The notes under the pieces: generated by a model
The model's database searches: none
Told to the model about the DNA's origin: nothing
Seen by the model: the letters and a program-made list of their open reading frames with translations, nothing else
Program-made: the position numbers and the translations under genes
Shown here: positions 1-8,707 of the stretch, in pieces
How the letters are laid out: the number at the start of each line of letters is the position of its first letter
Numbering within the stretch: the stretch's first letter is position 1
Assembly (NCBI RefSeq): GCF_003417065.2
Contig: NZ_QVLT01000002.1
Coordinates: 158,505 to 222,504, forward strand
DNA: 64,000 bases
Origin: Hymenobacter lapidiphilus
Lineage (GTDB): Bacteria > Bacteroidota > Bacteroidia > Cytophagales > Hymenobacteraceae
Direction of reading: 5' to 3'

Positions 1-746
1 CCGGCCAGCGCCGCTTCGGGCTGCAGGCCCAGCGGCTTGTACACCATGCTTTTGCGCGACATGCCCGCCAGAACAGGCAGGTTCAGCAGGCTCAGTTCGT
101 GCAGCCGCCGCAGCAGCTCGTGGCTTTGGGCCGGCGTTTTGGCAAACCCAAAACCAGGGTCGAGCACTACGTCGGTTACGCCGTGGGTACGCAGCGTGGT
201 CAGCTTATCGCGAAAATAACGAATCAGCTCCAGCACCAGGTCGCCTTCGTAGTGGGTATGCTGGGTCATGGTCTGGGGCGTGCCGCGCAGGTGCATCAGA
301 ATGTAGGGTACACCCAGGCGGCCGGCAGTGGGCAGCATATCGGCGTCGAGCGTGCCGCCGCTGATGTCGTTGAGGACGTCGGCGCCGGCGGCTACCGCTT
401 CAACGGCCACTGCCGCCCGGAACGTATCGACCGACAGAAAAGCCTCGGGAAATGCGCGCCGCACGGCCTCCAGAGCCGGCAGCAGGCGGCGCTTTTCTTC
501 GTCCACTGAAATATCGTCGGCGCCGGGGCGCGAGGAGTAGCTGCCTAAGTCGAGCACGGCGGCTCCGGCGCGCAGCATGGCTTCGGCCCGGCGCAGCAGG
601 TCGGCTTCGGAAGCCACGCGGCTGCCTTCATAGAACGAGTCGGGCGTCAGGTTGAGGATGCCCATCACCCGTGGGTGGCGCAAATCGAGCACCCGCCCAC
701 CGGGGCAGCGCAGGGTTTGGGCCGGCGAAAAGCATATATCTTGCAT
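1..746 (-). CDS. folP: Dihydropteroate synthase, 3' end cut by window edge
   Basis: Condenses p-aminobenzoate with dihydropterin pyrophosphate to give dihydropteroate in folate synthesis; cytosolic. About 248 codons are visible and the C-terminus lies outside the window. Visible motifs are MGILNLTPDSF near residues 32-42 (pterin/diphosphate loop), DLGSYSSRPGADDIS near 70-84, SVDTFR, DPGFGFAKT and GMSRKSM near the visible end, in the family order. The ATG at 746 was chosen because it gives a typical short N-terminus before the first motif. The divergent DUF1599 and DoxX-like genes on the other side form a neighbourhood I recall from other Bacteroidota. Identity is very secure. Confidence 0.95.
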   Translation of the reverse strand, partial: MQDICFSPAQTLRCPGGRVLDLRHPRVMGILNLTPDSFYEGSRVASEADLLRRAEAMLRAGAAVLDLGSYSSRPGADDISVDEEKRRLLPALEAVRRAFPEAFLSVDTFRAAVAVEAVAAGADVLNDISGGTLDADMLPTAGRLGVPYILMHLRGTPQTMTQHTHYEGDLVLELIRYFRDKLTTLRTHGVTDVVLDPGFGFAKTPAQSHELLRRLHELSLLNLPVLAGMSRKSMVYKPLGLQPEAALA

Positions 747-780
747 AGAATTGGGGGCAGAGCGAGGGATAAAAAAGGGC

Positions 781-874
781 GTCATGCTGAGCGAAGTCGA
801 AGCATCTCTACTGCTTTGGTGCAATAGTATTGATTAGCCAGAGGTAGAGATGCTTCGACTTCGCTCAGCATGAC
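781..874. repeat. Intergenic inverted repeat, 31-bp perfect arms
   Basis: Arms at 781-811 and 844-874 are exact reverse complements and flank a 32-bp spacer. The arm core GCTGAGCGAAGTCGAAGCAT resembles a dispersed REP/MITE-like element that I recall from Bacteroidota intergenic DNA. It sits between the divergent folP and DUF1599 genes. No transposase is encoded. Confidence 0.85.
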
Positions 875-934
875 ATCGTTTAGGCGAAATCGTAATTTTC
901 CCAAGGCCACCAGCAACAAAATAGCCGCAAAAAC

Positions 935-1492
935 TTGGAGAATCAAACTCAGCAGCAATACGACCGGGTGATTGCGCAGTGCCGGACGCTGTTTCTGGCC
1001 AAGACCCACGACTACGGGACGGCCTGGCGCATCCTGCGGTTGCCCAGCATCACCGACCAGCTCTACATCAAGGCCCAGCGCATCCGCAGCATCCAGGAAA
1101 AAGGCACCCAGCTGGTAGCCGACGGCGTGGAGGAGGAGTTCGTGGCCATCGTCAACTACTGCGTTATTGCCCTGATGCAGCAACGGCTGCCATCCGACGC
1201 ACCGCTGGACCTGGAGGCCGCCGCCGTGGGCAGCGCCTACGACGAGCAGGTGGCGGAAAACCGGCTGCTGCTGTTCGCCAAGAACCACGACTACGGCGAG
1301 GCCTGGCGGCAGATGCGCATCGAAAGCATCACCGATATCATCCTCATGAAGCTGCACCGCACCAAGCAGATTGAGGACCTGGGCGGCCTGACCAAAGTGT
1401 CGGAAGGCGTGGAGGCCAATTACCGCGACATGCTCAACTACGCCGTATTTGTGCTCATTAAGATGGGCTTTGGAGCTGAAAGCCAAAGCTGA
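935..1492 (+). CDS. DUF1599 family protein
   Basis: A soluble 185-residue protein of unknown biochemical role. It has an internal duplication: residues about 5-85 and 100-182 each carry an AKTHDYGTAWR or AKNHDYGEAWR block, then an SITD(Q/I) segment, a KxxRxxxI helix and an NYxVxxL helix. This two-copy pattern is the DUF1599 signature. The only plausible start is the TTG at 935, because no ATG precedes the first conserved helix. It is followed after about 210 bp by the DoxX-like gene, a pairing I recall from other Bacteroidota. Family call is secure; function is unknown. Confidence 0.88.
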   Translation: MENQTQQQYDRVIAQCRTLFLAKTHDYGTAWRILRLPSITDQLYIKAQRIRSIQEKGTQLVADGVEEEFVAIVNYCVIALMQQRLPSDAPLDLEAAAVGSAYDEQVAENRLLLFAKNHDYGEAWRQMRIESITDIILMKLHRTKQIEDLGGLTKVSEGVEANYRDMLNYAVFVLIKMGFGAESQS

Positions 1493-1704
1493 GCGACGGT
1501 GCGACGCAACGGTTGGCGTTTTGTGGTTGAACAACCAATGGCATCGTTGCTGACGCCAACTGTCGCGTCGCTATAACGTTATCTGCCAAACCCGAATCTA
1601 AGCCGCATCTTTGCGTACTAGCCCCGGCGCGGTTACCAACTACTTCGGTTGTCGACCGACCTCCCGGAACGGTTGCCAGAATTCTAAGAACCCAATACCC
1701 CATC

Positions 1705-2811
1705 ATGAAACAACTTACCCGAATCTGCTGGCTGCTGTTGGGCGCGGTATTTATTTTCTCGGGCCTCATCAAGCTCAACGACCCGGTGGGCACGGCGCTT
1801 AAGCTGGAGGAGTACTTCGAGGTTTTCTCGCGCGACTTTGGCTCGTTTTTCAAGCTGTTTCTGCCCTACACGCGCTTTTTGAGCATCTTTCTGAGCTCGT
1901 TGGAAGTGGTGCTGGGCGTGGCCGTGCTGCTGCGCTGGATGCTGCGGCCCACGCTGCGGGTGCTGCTGGGGCTGCTCGTATTCTTTGGCTTCCTCACCTT
2001 CTACTCGGCCGCCTTTAACAAGGTAACCGACTGTGGCTGCTTTGGCGACTTCATCAAGCTCACGCCCTGGCAGTCGTTTGCCAAGGACATGCTGCTGCTG
2101 GGCCTGTGGGCCGTGGTATTTTTTAATGAGCGGTACCTGCGCCGGGTGTTCGCCAAGGGCACACTGGGCGTGATGTACATTACGATTGCCTCGGCCGTGG
2201 CCATCGGCATCGGGGTGCGGTCGTTAGGCCATCTGCCCTACTTCGATTTCCTGCCCTACAAGGTGGGTAACGACATCGGGCAGCTGATGAAGCCCCGCGA
2301 GCAGGCCCGTTACCAGTACGTGATGGAGCGCAACGGCGAAAGCAAAGTCTTTGCCGACTACCCCACCGACTCGACCTGGAAATACAAGAGCATGGAAGTG
2401 CTCAATGCCGAAGCCAGCCGCCCCGTCATCACCGATTTTGCCATCTTCGACGCGGAGGGCACCGACCACACCCAGGAGGTGCTCACCGGCAACAAGCTGC
2501 TGCTGATTGTGCAGGGTGTGGTCGCTGCCGACCGTGACCGATTCCAGGAACTTAATCTGCTGCTCGAAGCCGCGGCTAAGTCGCGCAGCCAGATCAAGCC
2601 CCTCATCATCACCAGCAGCAGCCCCCAGCAGTTCGATGCCTTCCGCCACGATGTGAACCTGCCCGGCACCTACTACTTTGCCGACGCCACCGTGCTTAAG
2701 TCCATGATCCGCTCCAATCCCGGCCTGATATTGCTGCAAAACGGCGTGGTGCTGAGCAAATACCACTACCACGACATTCCGGATGCCAGTAAGCTGGAAG
2801 AGGCTTTATAG
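1705..2811 (+). CDS. BT_3928-type DoxX-family inner-membrane protein
   Basis: A 368-residue membrane protein. Residues 1-150 contain about four hydrophobic segments and a DoxX-like pattern (FSGLIKLNDPVG near 18-29). A CGCFGDF motif near residue 112 resembles the Cys motif of DoxX/MauE-like redox membrane proteins. The C-terminal half is soluble and looks thioredoxin-like or a periplasmic/cytosolic extension, ending without a catalytic CxxC. The start follows a CATCTTTG near-match to the -7 element at about 1609. It likely forms a functional unit with the DUF1599 gene; the substrate is not known. Confidence 0.8.
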   Translation: MKQLTRICWLLLGAVFIFSGLIKLNDPVGTALKLEEYFEVFSRDFGSFFKLFLPYTRFLSIFLSSLEVVLGVAVLLRWMLRPTLRVLLGLLVFFGFLTFYSAAFNKVTDCGCFGDFIKLTPWQSFAKDMLLLGLWAVVFFNERYLRRVFAKGTLGVMYITIASAVAIGIGVRSLGHLPYFDFLPYKVGNDIGQLMKPREQARYQYVMERNGESKVFADYPTDSTWKYKSMEVLNAEASRPVITDFAIFDAEGTDHTQEVLTGNKLLLIVQGVVAADRDRFQELNLLLEAAAKSRSQIKPLIITSSSPQQFDAFRHDVNLPGTYYFADATVLKSMIRSNPGLILLQNGVVLSKYHYHDIPDASKLEEAL

Positions 2812-2815
2812 AGAT

Positions 2816-2904
2816 TAGTGCTTAGTTGGTAGTGCTTAGTGCTTGGTTTATAGTGCTTGGTACTTGGAACAGGCTAAGCACTATGCGCTACCAACTAAGC
2901 ACCA
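2816..2904. repeat. Imperfect inverted repeat of the GTGCTTAG family
   Basis: Left arm 2816-2846 and right arm 2872-2904 are near-complementary over about 31 nt with a few mismatches, around an AT-rich loop. The core GTGCTTAGTTGGTAG recurs inverted. It lies directly before the permease start codon. Related elements appear at 15467-15604, 17747-17825 and 27473-27553. Confidence 0.7.
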
Positions 2905-2908
2905 ACCA

Positions 2909-3968
2909 ATGATTCGTTTTATCCTGAGCAGGCTGTGGCAGGGGGTACTGGTGCTGGCGGGCGTAGCCTGCACAGTGTTTTTCCTGTTTCAGGTGCTGCC
3001 CGGCGACCCGGTGGCGCTGCTGGCCGGCCAACGCTCCGACGCCGCCACCCGCGCCGCCATTGCCGCCGACCTGGGCCTCGACCAGCCCCCTGCCGGGCCA
3101 GCTGCTGGGCTACCTCAACGACGTGTCGCCACTGGGCCTGCACCCGCGCGACTCGGCCGGCGTGGCCCGCTACGGCGGCTGGGCGCTGCTGCCGGTGGGT
3201 GGCGAGCGGGCCGTGGTGCTAAAAGCACCCTACCTGCGCCGCTCTTTCCAGAGCAATAAGGAGGTGCTCAGCATTCTGCTCGACCACTTTACGGGCACGC
3301 TCTGGCTGGCGCTGGCTGCCATGCTGCTGGCCACGGTGGTGGGCATAGCGCTGGGCATGGTGGCCGCGCTGCGGGCCCACACCTGGCTCGACCGGACGCT
3401 GGTTTCGACCTCCATTCTGGGCATATCAGTGCCTTCGTTCGTGGCCGGTATTCTGGTGGCCATCACGTTTGGCTACTACTGGAGCAGCTACACCGGCCTC
3501 AACCTCACGGGCCAGCTCTACGAAACCGACCCTTTCACGGGCCGCCATCTGGTGCTCAAAAACCTGCTGCTGCCGGCCCTGGCGCTGGGTGTGCGGCCGC
3601 TGGCCATCATCGTGCAGCTCACCCGCTCGTCTATGCTCGACGTGCTCAGCCAGGACTACATCCGCACGGCGCGGGCCAAGGGGCTGTCGGAATACCGGGT
3701 AGTGATGGGCCACGCGCTCAAAAATGCCCTGAACCCGGTCGTAACGGCCGTATCGGGCTGGCTGGCCTCGCTCATGGCGGGCGCCTTTTTCATCGAATAC
3801 ATCTTCAACTGGAAGGGCTTGGGCACCGTTACGCTCCGGGCCGTCGAAAACCTCGATTTCCCGGTGGTCATGGGCGCCACGGTATTCATTGCCGCACTGT
3901 TCGTGGTAGTCAATATCGTGGTCGATATATTCTACGCCCTGCTCGACCCGCGGGTGAAGCTGGGATGA
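2909..3968 (+). pseudogene. DppB/OppB-type ABC transporter permease, frameshifted
   Basis: Inner-membrane permease of a peptide/nickel-type ABC importer. The first frame from ATG 2909 gives an N-terminal membrane segment followed by FQVLPGDPVALL. The frame is lost in a run of five C at 3086-3090. With four C the protein continues as DQPLPGQLLGYLNDV and runs 352 residues to the stop at 3966-3968. The second part has the expected transmembrane segments and the EAA loop (DYIRTARAKGLSEYRVV) that contacts the ATPase. No ATPase, second permease or binding protein is adjacent. The single extra base may be a sequencing error, so this is probably a working gene. Confidence 0.85.
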
Positions 3969-4057
3969 TTTTGACTGCCGTAAGGAGCCACAGACAGCGG
4001 AAGTAAGCGCGTTCTTTCAAGCACACTAATACAGCAACCCATCAATACCGCAGCCCC

Positions 4058-4576
4058 ATGAAGCTTTACCTGATTGGCATGCCGGGGGCAGGTAAAACCA
4101 CTTTGGGGCGGAGCCTGGCCCAGAGCTACGGGGTGCCGTTTGTTGACCTGGATGCGGAAATCGTGGAGCGGGAGCAGCGCAGCATTTCGGAGTTGTTTGC
4201 CCAGGAAGGCGAGGAGTACTTCCGCCAGCGTGAGGCCGATGCGCTGCGTGCCGTAGTAGCCCGCTACCCGGCCCTGGTGCTGGCCACCGGCGGCGGCACG
4301 CCCTGCTTCCACCACAACCTGGAGGTGCTGCTCGAAACCGGCCTGACACTTTATCTGGCCGTACCGGTGCCCGAGCTGGTGCGCCGCCTCCAGCATGCGG
4401 CTTCAGTTCGTCCGCTGCTGGCTGCCCCCGATGCGGCCGCCCTCGAAGTGCGCCTGCGTGAAACCTTAGCCGCCCGGCAGCGGTTCTACGACCGCGCTCC
4501 GTTGCGTTGCACCGCGCCCACCTGCTCGCCCGAAGCCGTTCGGCGGCTGGTAGCGCGCTATTCTACTACTGCTTAG
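4058..4576 (+). CDS. aroK: Shikimate kinase
   Basis: Phosphorylates shikimate at the 3-hydroxyl in the chorismate pathway; cytosolic. The 172-residue length is normal. Walker A GMPGAGKT is at residues 7-14, the shikimate-binding DLD at 30-32, the EEYFRQRE segment follows at about 52-59, and TGGGTP near 80. The lid region contains SVRPLL. It begins 90 bp after the permease gene and ends just before the promoter of the fatty-acid hydroxylase gene, so it could be co-transcribed with the permease. Confidence 0.95.
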   Translation: MKLYLIGMPGAGKTTLGRSLAQSYGVPFVDLDAEIVEREQRSISELFAQEGEEYFRQREADALRAVVARYPALVLATGGGTPCFHHNLEVLLETGLTLYLAVPVPELVRRLQHAASVRPLLAAPDAAALEVRLRETLAARQRFYDRAPLRCTAPTCSPEAVRRLVARYSTTA

Positions 4577-4609
4577 GTATGCGAAACCCGTCTTTGCGTG
4601 GGGTTTGTG

Positions 4610-4617
4610 TATTTTTG
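4610..4617 (+). promoter_or_regulatory. -7 promoter element TATTTTTG
   Basis: Exact match to the Bacteroidota sigma-A -7 consensus TAnnTTTG, 22 nt before the ATG at 4640. No well-spaced -33 TTG is obvious. Confidence 0.5.
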
Positions 4618-4639
4618 CGCTTCACTATTGCTTACTGGT

Positions 4640-5320
4640 ATGAATACTGCCCCCGAAACCGCGGAAGTTAATGCCCCGTTGGTAACGCCGGTCAAAACGC
4701 CCGACGCCATCAAGCCCAAGCATAAGGGTTCTGCCCGCCTATTCAAAAACCCCACGCTGGAGCGGCTCACGCACACGCATATTGCAGGCCCGCTCACCAT
4801 TTTCTTTTCGGTGGCGGCCGTGAGCCTGTACTACAGCCTGAGCCGTGGCCTGCTGACGGGCCTGTCGGCCTTCGGGTTGTTCCTGGCTGGTTGGCTACTC
4901 TTCACGCTGGCCGAGTACCTGATGCACCGCTATGTGTACCATCTCGATGCCAGCACCCCGGCCCGCGCCAAGTTTCAGTACACCATGCATGGAGTGCACC
5001 ACGAGTTCCCGAAAGACAAGACCCGCCTGGCCATGCCGCCTATCCTGACGGTGTTCGTAGCCTCGCTGCTGTTCTTTATTTTCCGATTCACCTTCGGCAA
5101 CGCCGGTTTCGGGGTACTAGCCGGTTTCGTGTTTGGCTATGCGCTCTACCTGTTTGTGCACTACGCCCTGCACGTATATGCCCCACCAAAAAACTTCCTC
5201 AAGTTCTGGTGGCATCACCACGCCATGCACCACTACAAGCAGGAGGAAATTGCTTTCGGCGTAAGCACCACTCTCTGGGACCATATCGTCGGCACCATGC
5301 CCAGTAAGAAGGCCAAATAA
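4640..5320 (+). CDS. Sterol desaturase / fatty-acid hydroxylase family protein
   Basis: A 226-residue di-iron membrane enzyme predicted to hydroxylate a lipid acyl chain, by similarity to fatty-acid 2-hydroxylases. After a hydrophilic N-terminus of about 45 residues there are membrane segments and the histidine clusters HRYVYH, HGVHHEFPKD, HYALH and HHHAMHH, which are the iron ligands of the superfamily. ATG 4640 was preferred over an upstream alternative start at 4598 because the latter lies before the -7 element. A strong terminator follows at 5350. Substrate is inferred from family only. Confidence 0.85.
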   Translation: MNTAPETAEVNAPLVTPVKTPDAIKPKHKGSARLFKNPTLERLTHTHIAGPLTIFFSVAAVSLYYSLSRGLLTGLSAFGLFLAGWLLFTLAEYLMHRYVYHLDASTPARAKFQYTMHGVHHEFPKDKTRLAMPPILTVFVASLLFFIFRFTFGNAGFGVLAGFVFGYALYLFVHYALHVYAPPKNFLKFWWHHHAMHHYKQEEIAFGVSTTLWDHIVGTMPSKKAK

Positions 5321-5349
5321 GTTAATTTGGTCGCCAATAGTTAAAGGCC

Positions 5350-5381
5350 AAAAGAGCCACTCCGCGAGGAGTGGCTCTTTT
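5350..5381. terminator. Intrinsic terminator, bidirectional
   Basis: A 14-bp perfect stem AAAAGAGCCACTCC / GGAGTGGCTCTTTT with a GCGA loop. It has A/T runs on both sides and separates the hydroxylase gene from the convergent small lipoprotein gene. Confidence 0.9.
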
Positions 5382-5404
5382 GCTTATGGTCTGGAGCGAA
5401 TGGA

Positions 5405-5578
5405 TTAGCCGCGCATCTTGCGCACAATGAACCAAAGTAGTACTACCAACAGAAACACGCCAATAAGGCCCGTCCAGGCCCCAGCCTTGAAGATGGTGCC
5501 GATGGCGTCGCAGCTGCTAAGGGAGAAAGTCAGAAATACTAGTAAGGCGGCAGTAAGGGGGAAACGGTACGTATTCAT
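5405..5578 (-). CDS. Small lipoprotein / single-span membrane peptide
   Basis: A 57-residue protein. The N-terminal hydrophobic stretch ends in a lipobox-like LSSC near residues 20-23, then DAIGTIFKAG, then a second hydrophobic segment (about residues 35-50) and a basic tail RKMRG. I recall similar tiny proteins throughout Cytophagales, sometimes mislabelled as phosphatidate cytidylyltransferase; nothing here supports an enzyme. Start is the ATG at 5578, since the longer reading frame upstream has no signal-like sequence. Role unknown. Confidence 0.65.
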   Translation of the reverse strand: MNTYRFPLTAALLVFLTFSLSSCDAIGTIFKAGAWTGLIGVFLLVVLLWFIVRKMRG

Positions 5579-5670
5579 AAGCCAGGGGAGAGAGTAAACG
5601 GTTGGTTCCCGACTATTCGGGCTAGGCTGATGTACTGTGCCGACTGGCAAAAGGTTGGTTTAGCGATACG

Positions 5671-5720
5671 TAAAAAGCCAAGCGGACCGCCTATCCGTAG
5701 ATAAGCGGCCCACTTGGCTT
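5671..5720 (-). terminator. Terminator after tRNA-Asn
   Basis: On the minus strand a stem AAGCCAAG / CTTGGCTT encloses a second CCGC/GCGG stem and is followed by TTTTTA. It lies directly 3' of the tRNA gene. Confidence 0.8.
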
Positions 5721-5722
5721 GG

Positions 5723-5796
5723 CGCTCCCTCCTGGGCTCGAACCAGGGACCCTCTGATTAACAGTCAGATGCTCTAACCGGCTGAGCTAAGGAAGC
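5723..5796 (-). tRNA. tRNA-Asn (anticodon GTT)
   Basis: A 74-nt cloverleaf reads on the minus strand. The acceptor stem GCTTCCT pairs with AGGGAGC (one G-T), D arm GCTC/GAGC, anticodon arm TCTGA/TCAGA around CTGTTAA with GTT anticodon, and T arm CCTGG/CCAGG with TTCGAGC. Discriminator base is G. CCA is not fully encoded. Confidence 0.95.
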
Positions 5797-5891
5797 GGTT
5801 ATGGCGGCAGTTTTTGCCGTTGCTGGTGCAATATTAAGGTAAAGATCGGGAAGCACCAAACCCGGCTTTCAAAAAATAACAGGTTATTTTT

Positions 5892-6335
5892 CTAGTTCGT
5901 GATTGTCAGGGTATTGCCCGAGAGGGCCGTGCTGTAGCGCCGCATCGGTAGCGTGGCCGGGCCGCCCTGCGGCTGGCCCGTGAAGCCGAATTGTGACTGG
6001 CAGCAGGGGTCGAAGAGCCGAAAAAGGGGCTCAATGCGCACCCGGGCGCATGTATCCTGGGGCTGGTAGGGGCAGGTGCGGTCGAAAGCCAGGTAGGTTC
6101 CTGCGTTCTGGCGCACCACAATAAGGCCCCGCAGGCCGCCCTTGGTATACACGGCCCCGTTATCGAAGCGCAGGGCGCTGTTCTGCTGGTCGGTCAGGAA
6201 TAGCACCTCGTTTACGATGGCCAGCGGAATCTGGGGCTGGGCGTTGGTGCCCGAGTTACAGGCAGCAATGCTCAACGCGGCGGTGGCAAGTAGCAGGAAC
6301 CCGGCGAAGCGCGGGGAAAGCAGAATGAAACCCAT
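5892..6335 (-). CDS. Rieske-fold-like periplasmic lipoprotein lacking the His ligands
   Basis: A 147-residue exported lipoprotein; the N-terminal hydrophobic region ends in SIAAC near residue 25. The rest reads like the Rieske-type lipoproteins of Bacteroidota: an IVVRQNAGTYLAFDRTCPY block, then DPCCQSQFGFTGQPQGGPAT and a terminal RRYSTALSGNTLTI strand. Cysteines sit where Rieske proteins have CxH and CxxH, but the paired histidines are missing, so a 2Fe-2S cluster is doubtful. Neighbour genes give no clue. Family assignment is moderate. Confidence 0.6.
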   Translation of the reverse strand: MGFILLSPRFAGFLLLATAALSIAACNSGTNAQPQIPLAIVNEVLFLTDQQNSALRFDNGAVYTKGGLRGLIVVRQNAGTYLAFDRTCPYQPQDTCARVRIEPLFRLFDPCCQSQFGFTGQPQGGPATLPMRRYSTALSGNTLTITN

Positions 6336-6407
6336 ACAGCAAGCGGAAAAGAGAAGCCTTTGGTTCTGCCAACGTGCCCGTGGCCCGAATAGTGCGCGGA
6401 TGGCGTC

Positions 6408-7316
6408 TCAGCCCTTGGCTGGCCCGGTGGCAGGATATTCGTAAAAGCCCCGGCCCGATTTGCGGCCGTGGTGGCCGGCATCCACCTTCTGCTGCTGCAG
6501 GCGGCTGGGCCGGAACTTAGCGTCGAAATGAAAGGCCTCGTACATGGCCGATGTGACCAGGTAATTGCTGTCCACCCCAATCAGGTCCATGAGGCGGAAT
6601 GGGCCCATGCGGAAACCGGCCGATTCCAGCAGCTCATCAATTACCTCTACCGGTGCTACCTGCTCCTCGGCCAGCTTCAGGCCTTCCACATAGTAGTGCC
6701 GTGCTACCCGGTTCACAATAAAGCCCGGCGCATCGGCCGCCCGCACGGGGCGCTTACCCAGCCGCCCGGCCAGCGCAAATACCGCCGCGGCCACGGCCGG
6801 TGCGGTAGCCACGCCGCTGATAACTTCCACCAGCTTCATAATGGGAGCCGGGTTGAAGAAGTGCATGCCCACCACCCGCTCGGGATGCGGAATGCCTGCG
6901 GCCAGCCGCGTAATGGGGAGCGAAGACGTATTGGAGGCAAAAATGCTCGTCTCCGGATTCTGCCCGGCCAGCTGCCGGAACAACTGTTGCTTCACGTCGA
7001 GCCGCTCTACCACGGCCTCCACAATCAGGTCAGCACGCACCTGCGCCAACTCGTCGGTGAGGGTGAGGCGGGCCAGCGCGGCATCGCGCTCCTCGGGGCT
7101 CAGCTTCTGCTTTTCCACCAGCTTACCCAATCCTGCCGCAATGGCCTGCCGGGCCTTGGGCAGCATGTCGGCGTTTATATCGAACAGAATGGTGGGTAGC
7201 CCGTGTTGCAGGCACACCTGCGCAATGCCCAGCCCCATGGTGCCAGCGCCCACAATGGCCACAGTTTCTATGGAAATAGGCTGGCTGGTGGCAGCAGAAA
7301 GGGTGGGGGAGGTCAT
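6408..7316 (-). CDS. 3-hydroxyacyl-CoA (3-hydroxybutyryl-CoA) dehydrogenase
   Basis: Oxidises 3-hydroxyacyl-CoA to 3-oxoacyl-CoA with NAD in fatty-acid or butanoate metabolism; cytosolic. The 302 residues match the short monofunctional form. The NAD-binding GAGTMG is at residues 23-28, IVEAVVE and SNTSS follow in the Rossmann domain, and the catalytic HFFNPAP motif is near residue 153. The C-terminal helical domain shows APGFIVNR and GPFRLMDLIGVD. The start gives a 15-residue leader before the fold; no internal ATG fits better. It is 63 bp downstream of pheS in the same direction. Confidence 0.93.
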   Translation of the reverse strand: MTSPTLSAATSQPISIETVAIVGAGTMGLGIAQVCLQHGLPTILFDINADMLPKARQAIAAGLGKLVEKQKLSPEERDAALARLTLTDELAQVRADLIVEAVVERLDVKQQLFRQLAGQNPETSIFASNTSSLPITRLAAGIPHPERVVGMHFFNPAPIMKLVEVISGVATAPAVAAAVFALAGRLGKRPVRAADAPGFIVNRVARHYYVEGLKLAEEQVAPVEVIDELLESAGFRMGPFRLMDLIGVDSNYLVTSAMYEAFHFDAKFRPSRLQQQKVDAGHHGRKSGRGFYEYPATGPAKG

Positions 7317-7379
7317 AGGTGGCGAGTGTAAAAGGGCGAATCAGCGCAGCAGAAAAACGGCGTAATCAGGTTGAGTAGT

Positions 7380-8453
7380 TTAAATCAGGGATTCGAACTG
7401 CCGCAGAAAGCGCATATCGTTTTCGGTGAACAGGCGCAGGTCTTTGATCTGGTATTTGAGCATCGTGATGCGCTCAATGCCCATGCCCCAGGCGTAGCCC
7501 GAATAGCGCTCGGCATCGATGCCCGACTGCTCCAGCACGGCCGGATCGACCATGCCGGCGCCCCCGATTTCCACCCACCCGGTGCCCTTGCAGATGTTGC
7601 AGCCCGCGCCTTTGCAAATCAGGCAGGTGATGTCGATTTCGGCCGAAGGCTCGGTGAAGGGGAAGAACGAGGGCCGGAAACGCACCTGCACGTCGTCGCC
7701 GAACAGCTCCTGCACAAAGTAGTACACCGTCTGCTTGAGGTCGGCGAAGCTCACGTTCTCATCAATGAAAAGCGCTTCTACCTGATGAAACATCATGTGG
7801 GCGCGGGCCGAAATGGCCTCGTTGCGGTACACCCGCCCTGGCATAATACTCCGGATAGGTGGCTTTTGCGACTGCATCACCCGCACCTGCACCGGACTGG
7901 TATGGGTGCGCAGCAGGTAGCTGGCGGGGGCCTTGGCTTCCGTATCCGAATCTTCCGAATCCGACCCTCCGCTCTTCACGAAAAACGTGTCCTGCATGTC
8001 GCGGGCGGGGTGGTTTTCGGGGAAGTTGAGGGCCGTAAAGTTGTGCCAGTCGTCTTCAATTTCGGGCCCCTCGGCTACGTTGAAGCCGATGCGGGCCAGA
8101 ATGCGCACGATTTCCTCGCGCACCAGGCTCAGCGGGTGGCGCGTGCCCAGGGCCTGGGGCACGGGCGGCAGCGTGTAGTCGAAGGTGGGGTTGGAGGGGG
8201 CGTTGGCCGCGCCGGCTTCCAGCTGCTCACGGCGCTCATCGAAACGGGCCTGGGCCAGTTGCTTGAGCTGGTTGAGGTCTTGGCCCACGGCCCGGCGGTC
8301 GGCGGGCTCTACGCTTTTAAGCTGGTCGAACAGGTCGGCCAGCTGGCCTTTGCGGCCGGTGTAGGCAATGCGGAACTGGTCGAGTTGTTCGGCCGTGGAA
8401 AGGTCGGCGGCCTCAATTTCCGCCCGCACCCGGGCAATGGTTTCCTGTAGCAT
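7380..8453 (-). CDS. pheS: Phenylalanine-tRNA ligase alpha subunit
   Basis: Catalytic subunit of the alpha2beta2 class II synthetase. The 357 residues begin with a coiled-coil tRNA-binding arm (about 1-85), then HPLSLVREEI, RTHTSPVQVR (motif 2 approach), GRVYRNE, FHQVE and FRPSFFPFTEPS. A CxxC-x3-CxxC segment (CLICKGAGCNIC) near residue 270 is the insertion seen in many PheS. An acidic insert GGSDSEDSDTEAK near residue 160 is unusual. ATG 8453 was chosen because it lies four bases after a -7 element and starts the coiled coil; longer readings cross that promoter. pheT is not adjacent. Confidence 0.96.
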   Translation of the reverse strand: MLQETIARVRAEIEAADLSTAEQLDQFRIAYTGRKGQLADLFDQLKSVEPADRRAVGQDLNQLKQLAQARFDERREQLEAGAANAPSNPTFDYTLPPVPQALGTRHPLSLVREEIVRILARIGFNVAEGPEIEDDWHNFTALNFPENHPARDMQDTFFVKSGGSDSEDSDTEAKAPASYLLRTHTSPVQVRVMQSQKPPIRSIMPGRVYRNEAISARAHMMFHQVEALFIDENVSFADLKQTVYYFVQELFGDDVQVRFRPSFFPFTEPSAEIDITCLICKGAGCNICKGTGWVEIGGAGMVDPAVLEQSGIDAERYSGYAWGMGIERITMLKYQIKDLRLFTENDMRFLRQFESLI

Positions 8454-8457
8454 GGGG

Positions 8458-8465
8458 CAAAGGTA
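8458..8465 (-). promoter_or_regulatory. -7 element TACCTTTG directly before pheS
   Basis: Exact TAnnTTTG match on the minus strand ending four bases before the ATG. If functional, the transcript would start at or next to the start codon (leaderless mRNA). Same arrangement at lipA and kynU. Confidence 0.6.
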
Positions 8466-8707
8466 GCCTGATTGACGATTGTGTGTTTGGGCTTGCCTAG
8501 TTGGTAAATTTTTTGTGTTGATAATCAACTACATAAACGTGCTGTAAGGCTGGCTGATGTCCGATGCGGGCGTAGTTGGTACGGTTGCTGCAAAACCGGC
8601 AGGCAGCCGGAGGTACTCGCTTTACAGGCCCCACAGATGTTACCCGCCAACCCGCTTCAGCACATCTTCGCCCCGGGCTGGTTGTTTCACTCCTAATTTC
8701 CTTTCCG

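Noticed and set aside
782..1534. Long minus-strand reading frame over the DUF1599 gene
   Set aside because: It is the antisense shadow of a clear family protein and has His/Val/Leu-rich composition without any motif.
2816..2904. CRISPR-like repeat cluster
   Set aside because: The units are inverted, not regularly spaced direct repeats, and no cas genes are present anywhere in the window.
5405..5578. Phosphatidate cytidylyltransferase
   Set aside because: Some databases use that label for such small proteins, but 57 residues with one lipobox and one membrane span cannot be that enzyme.
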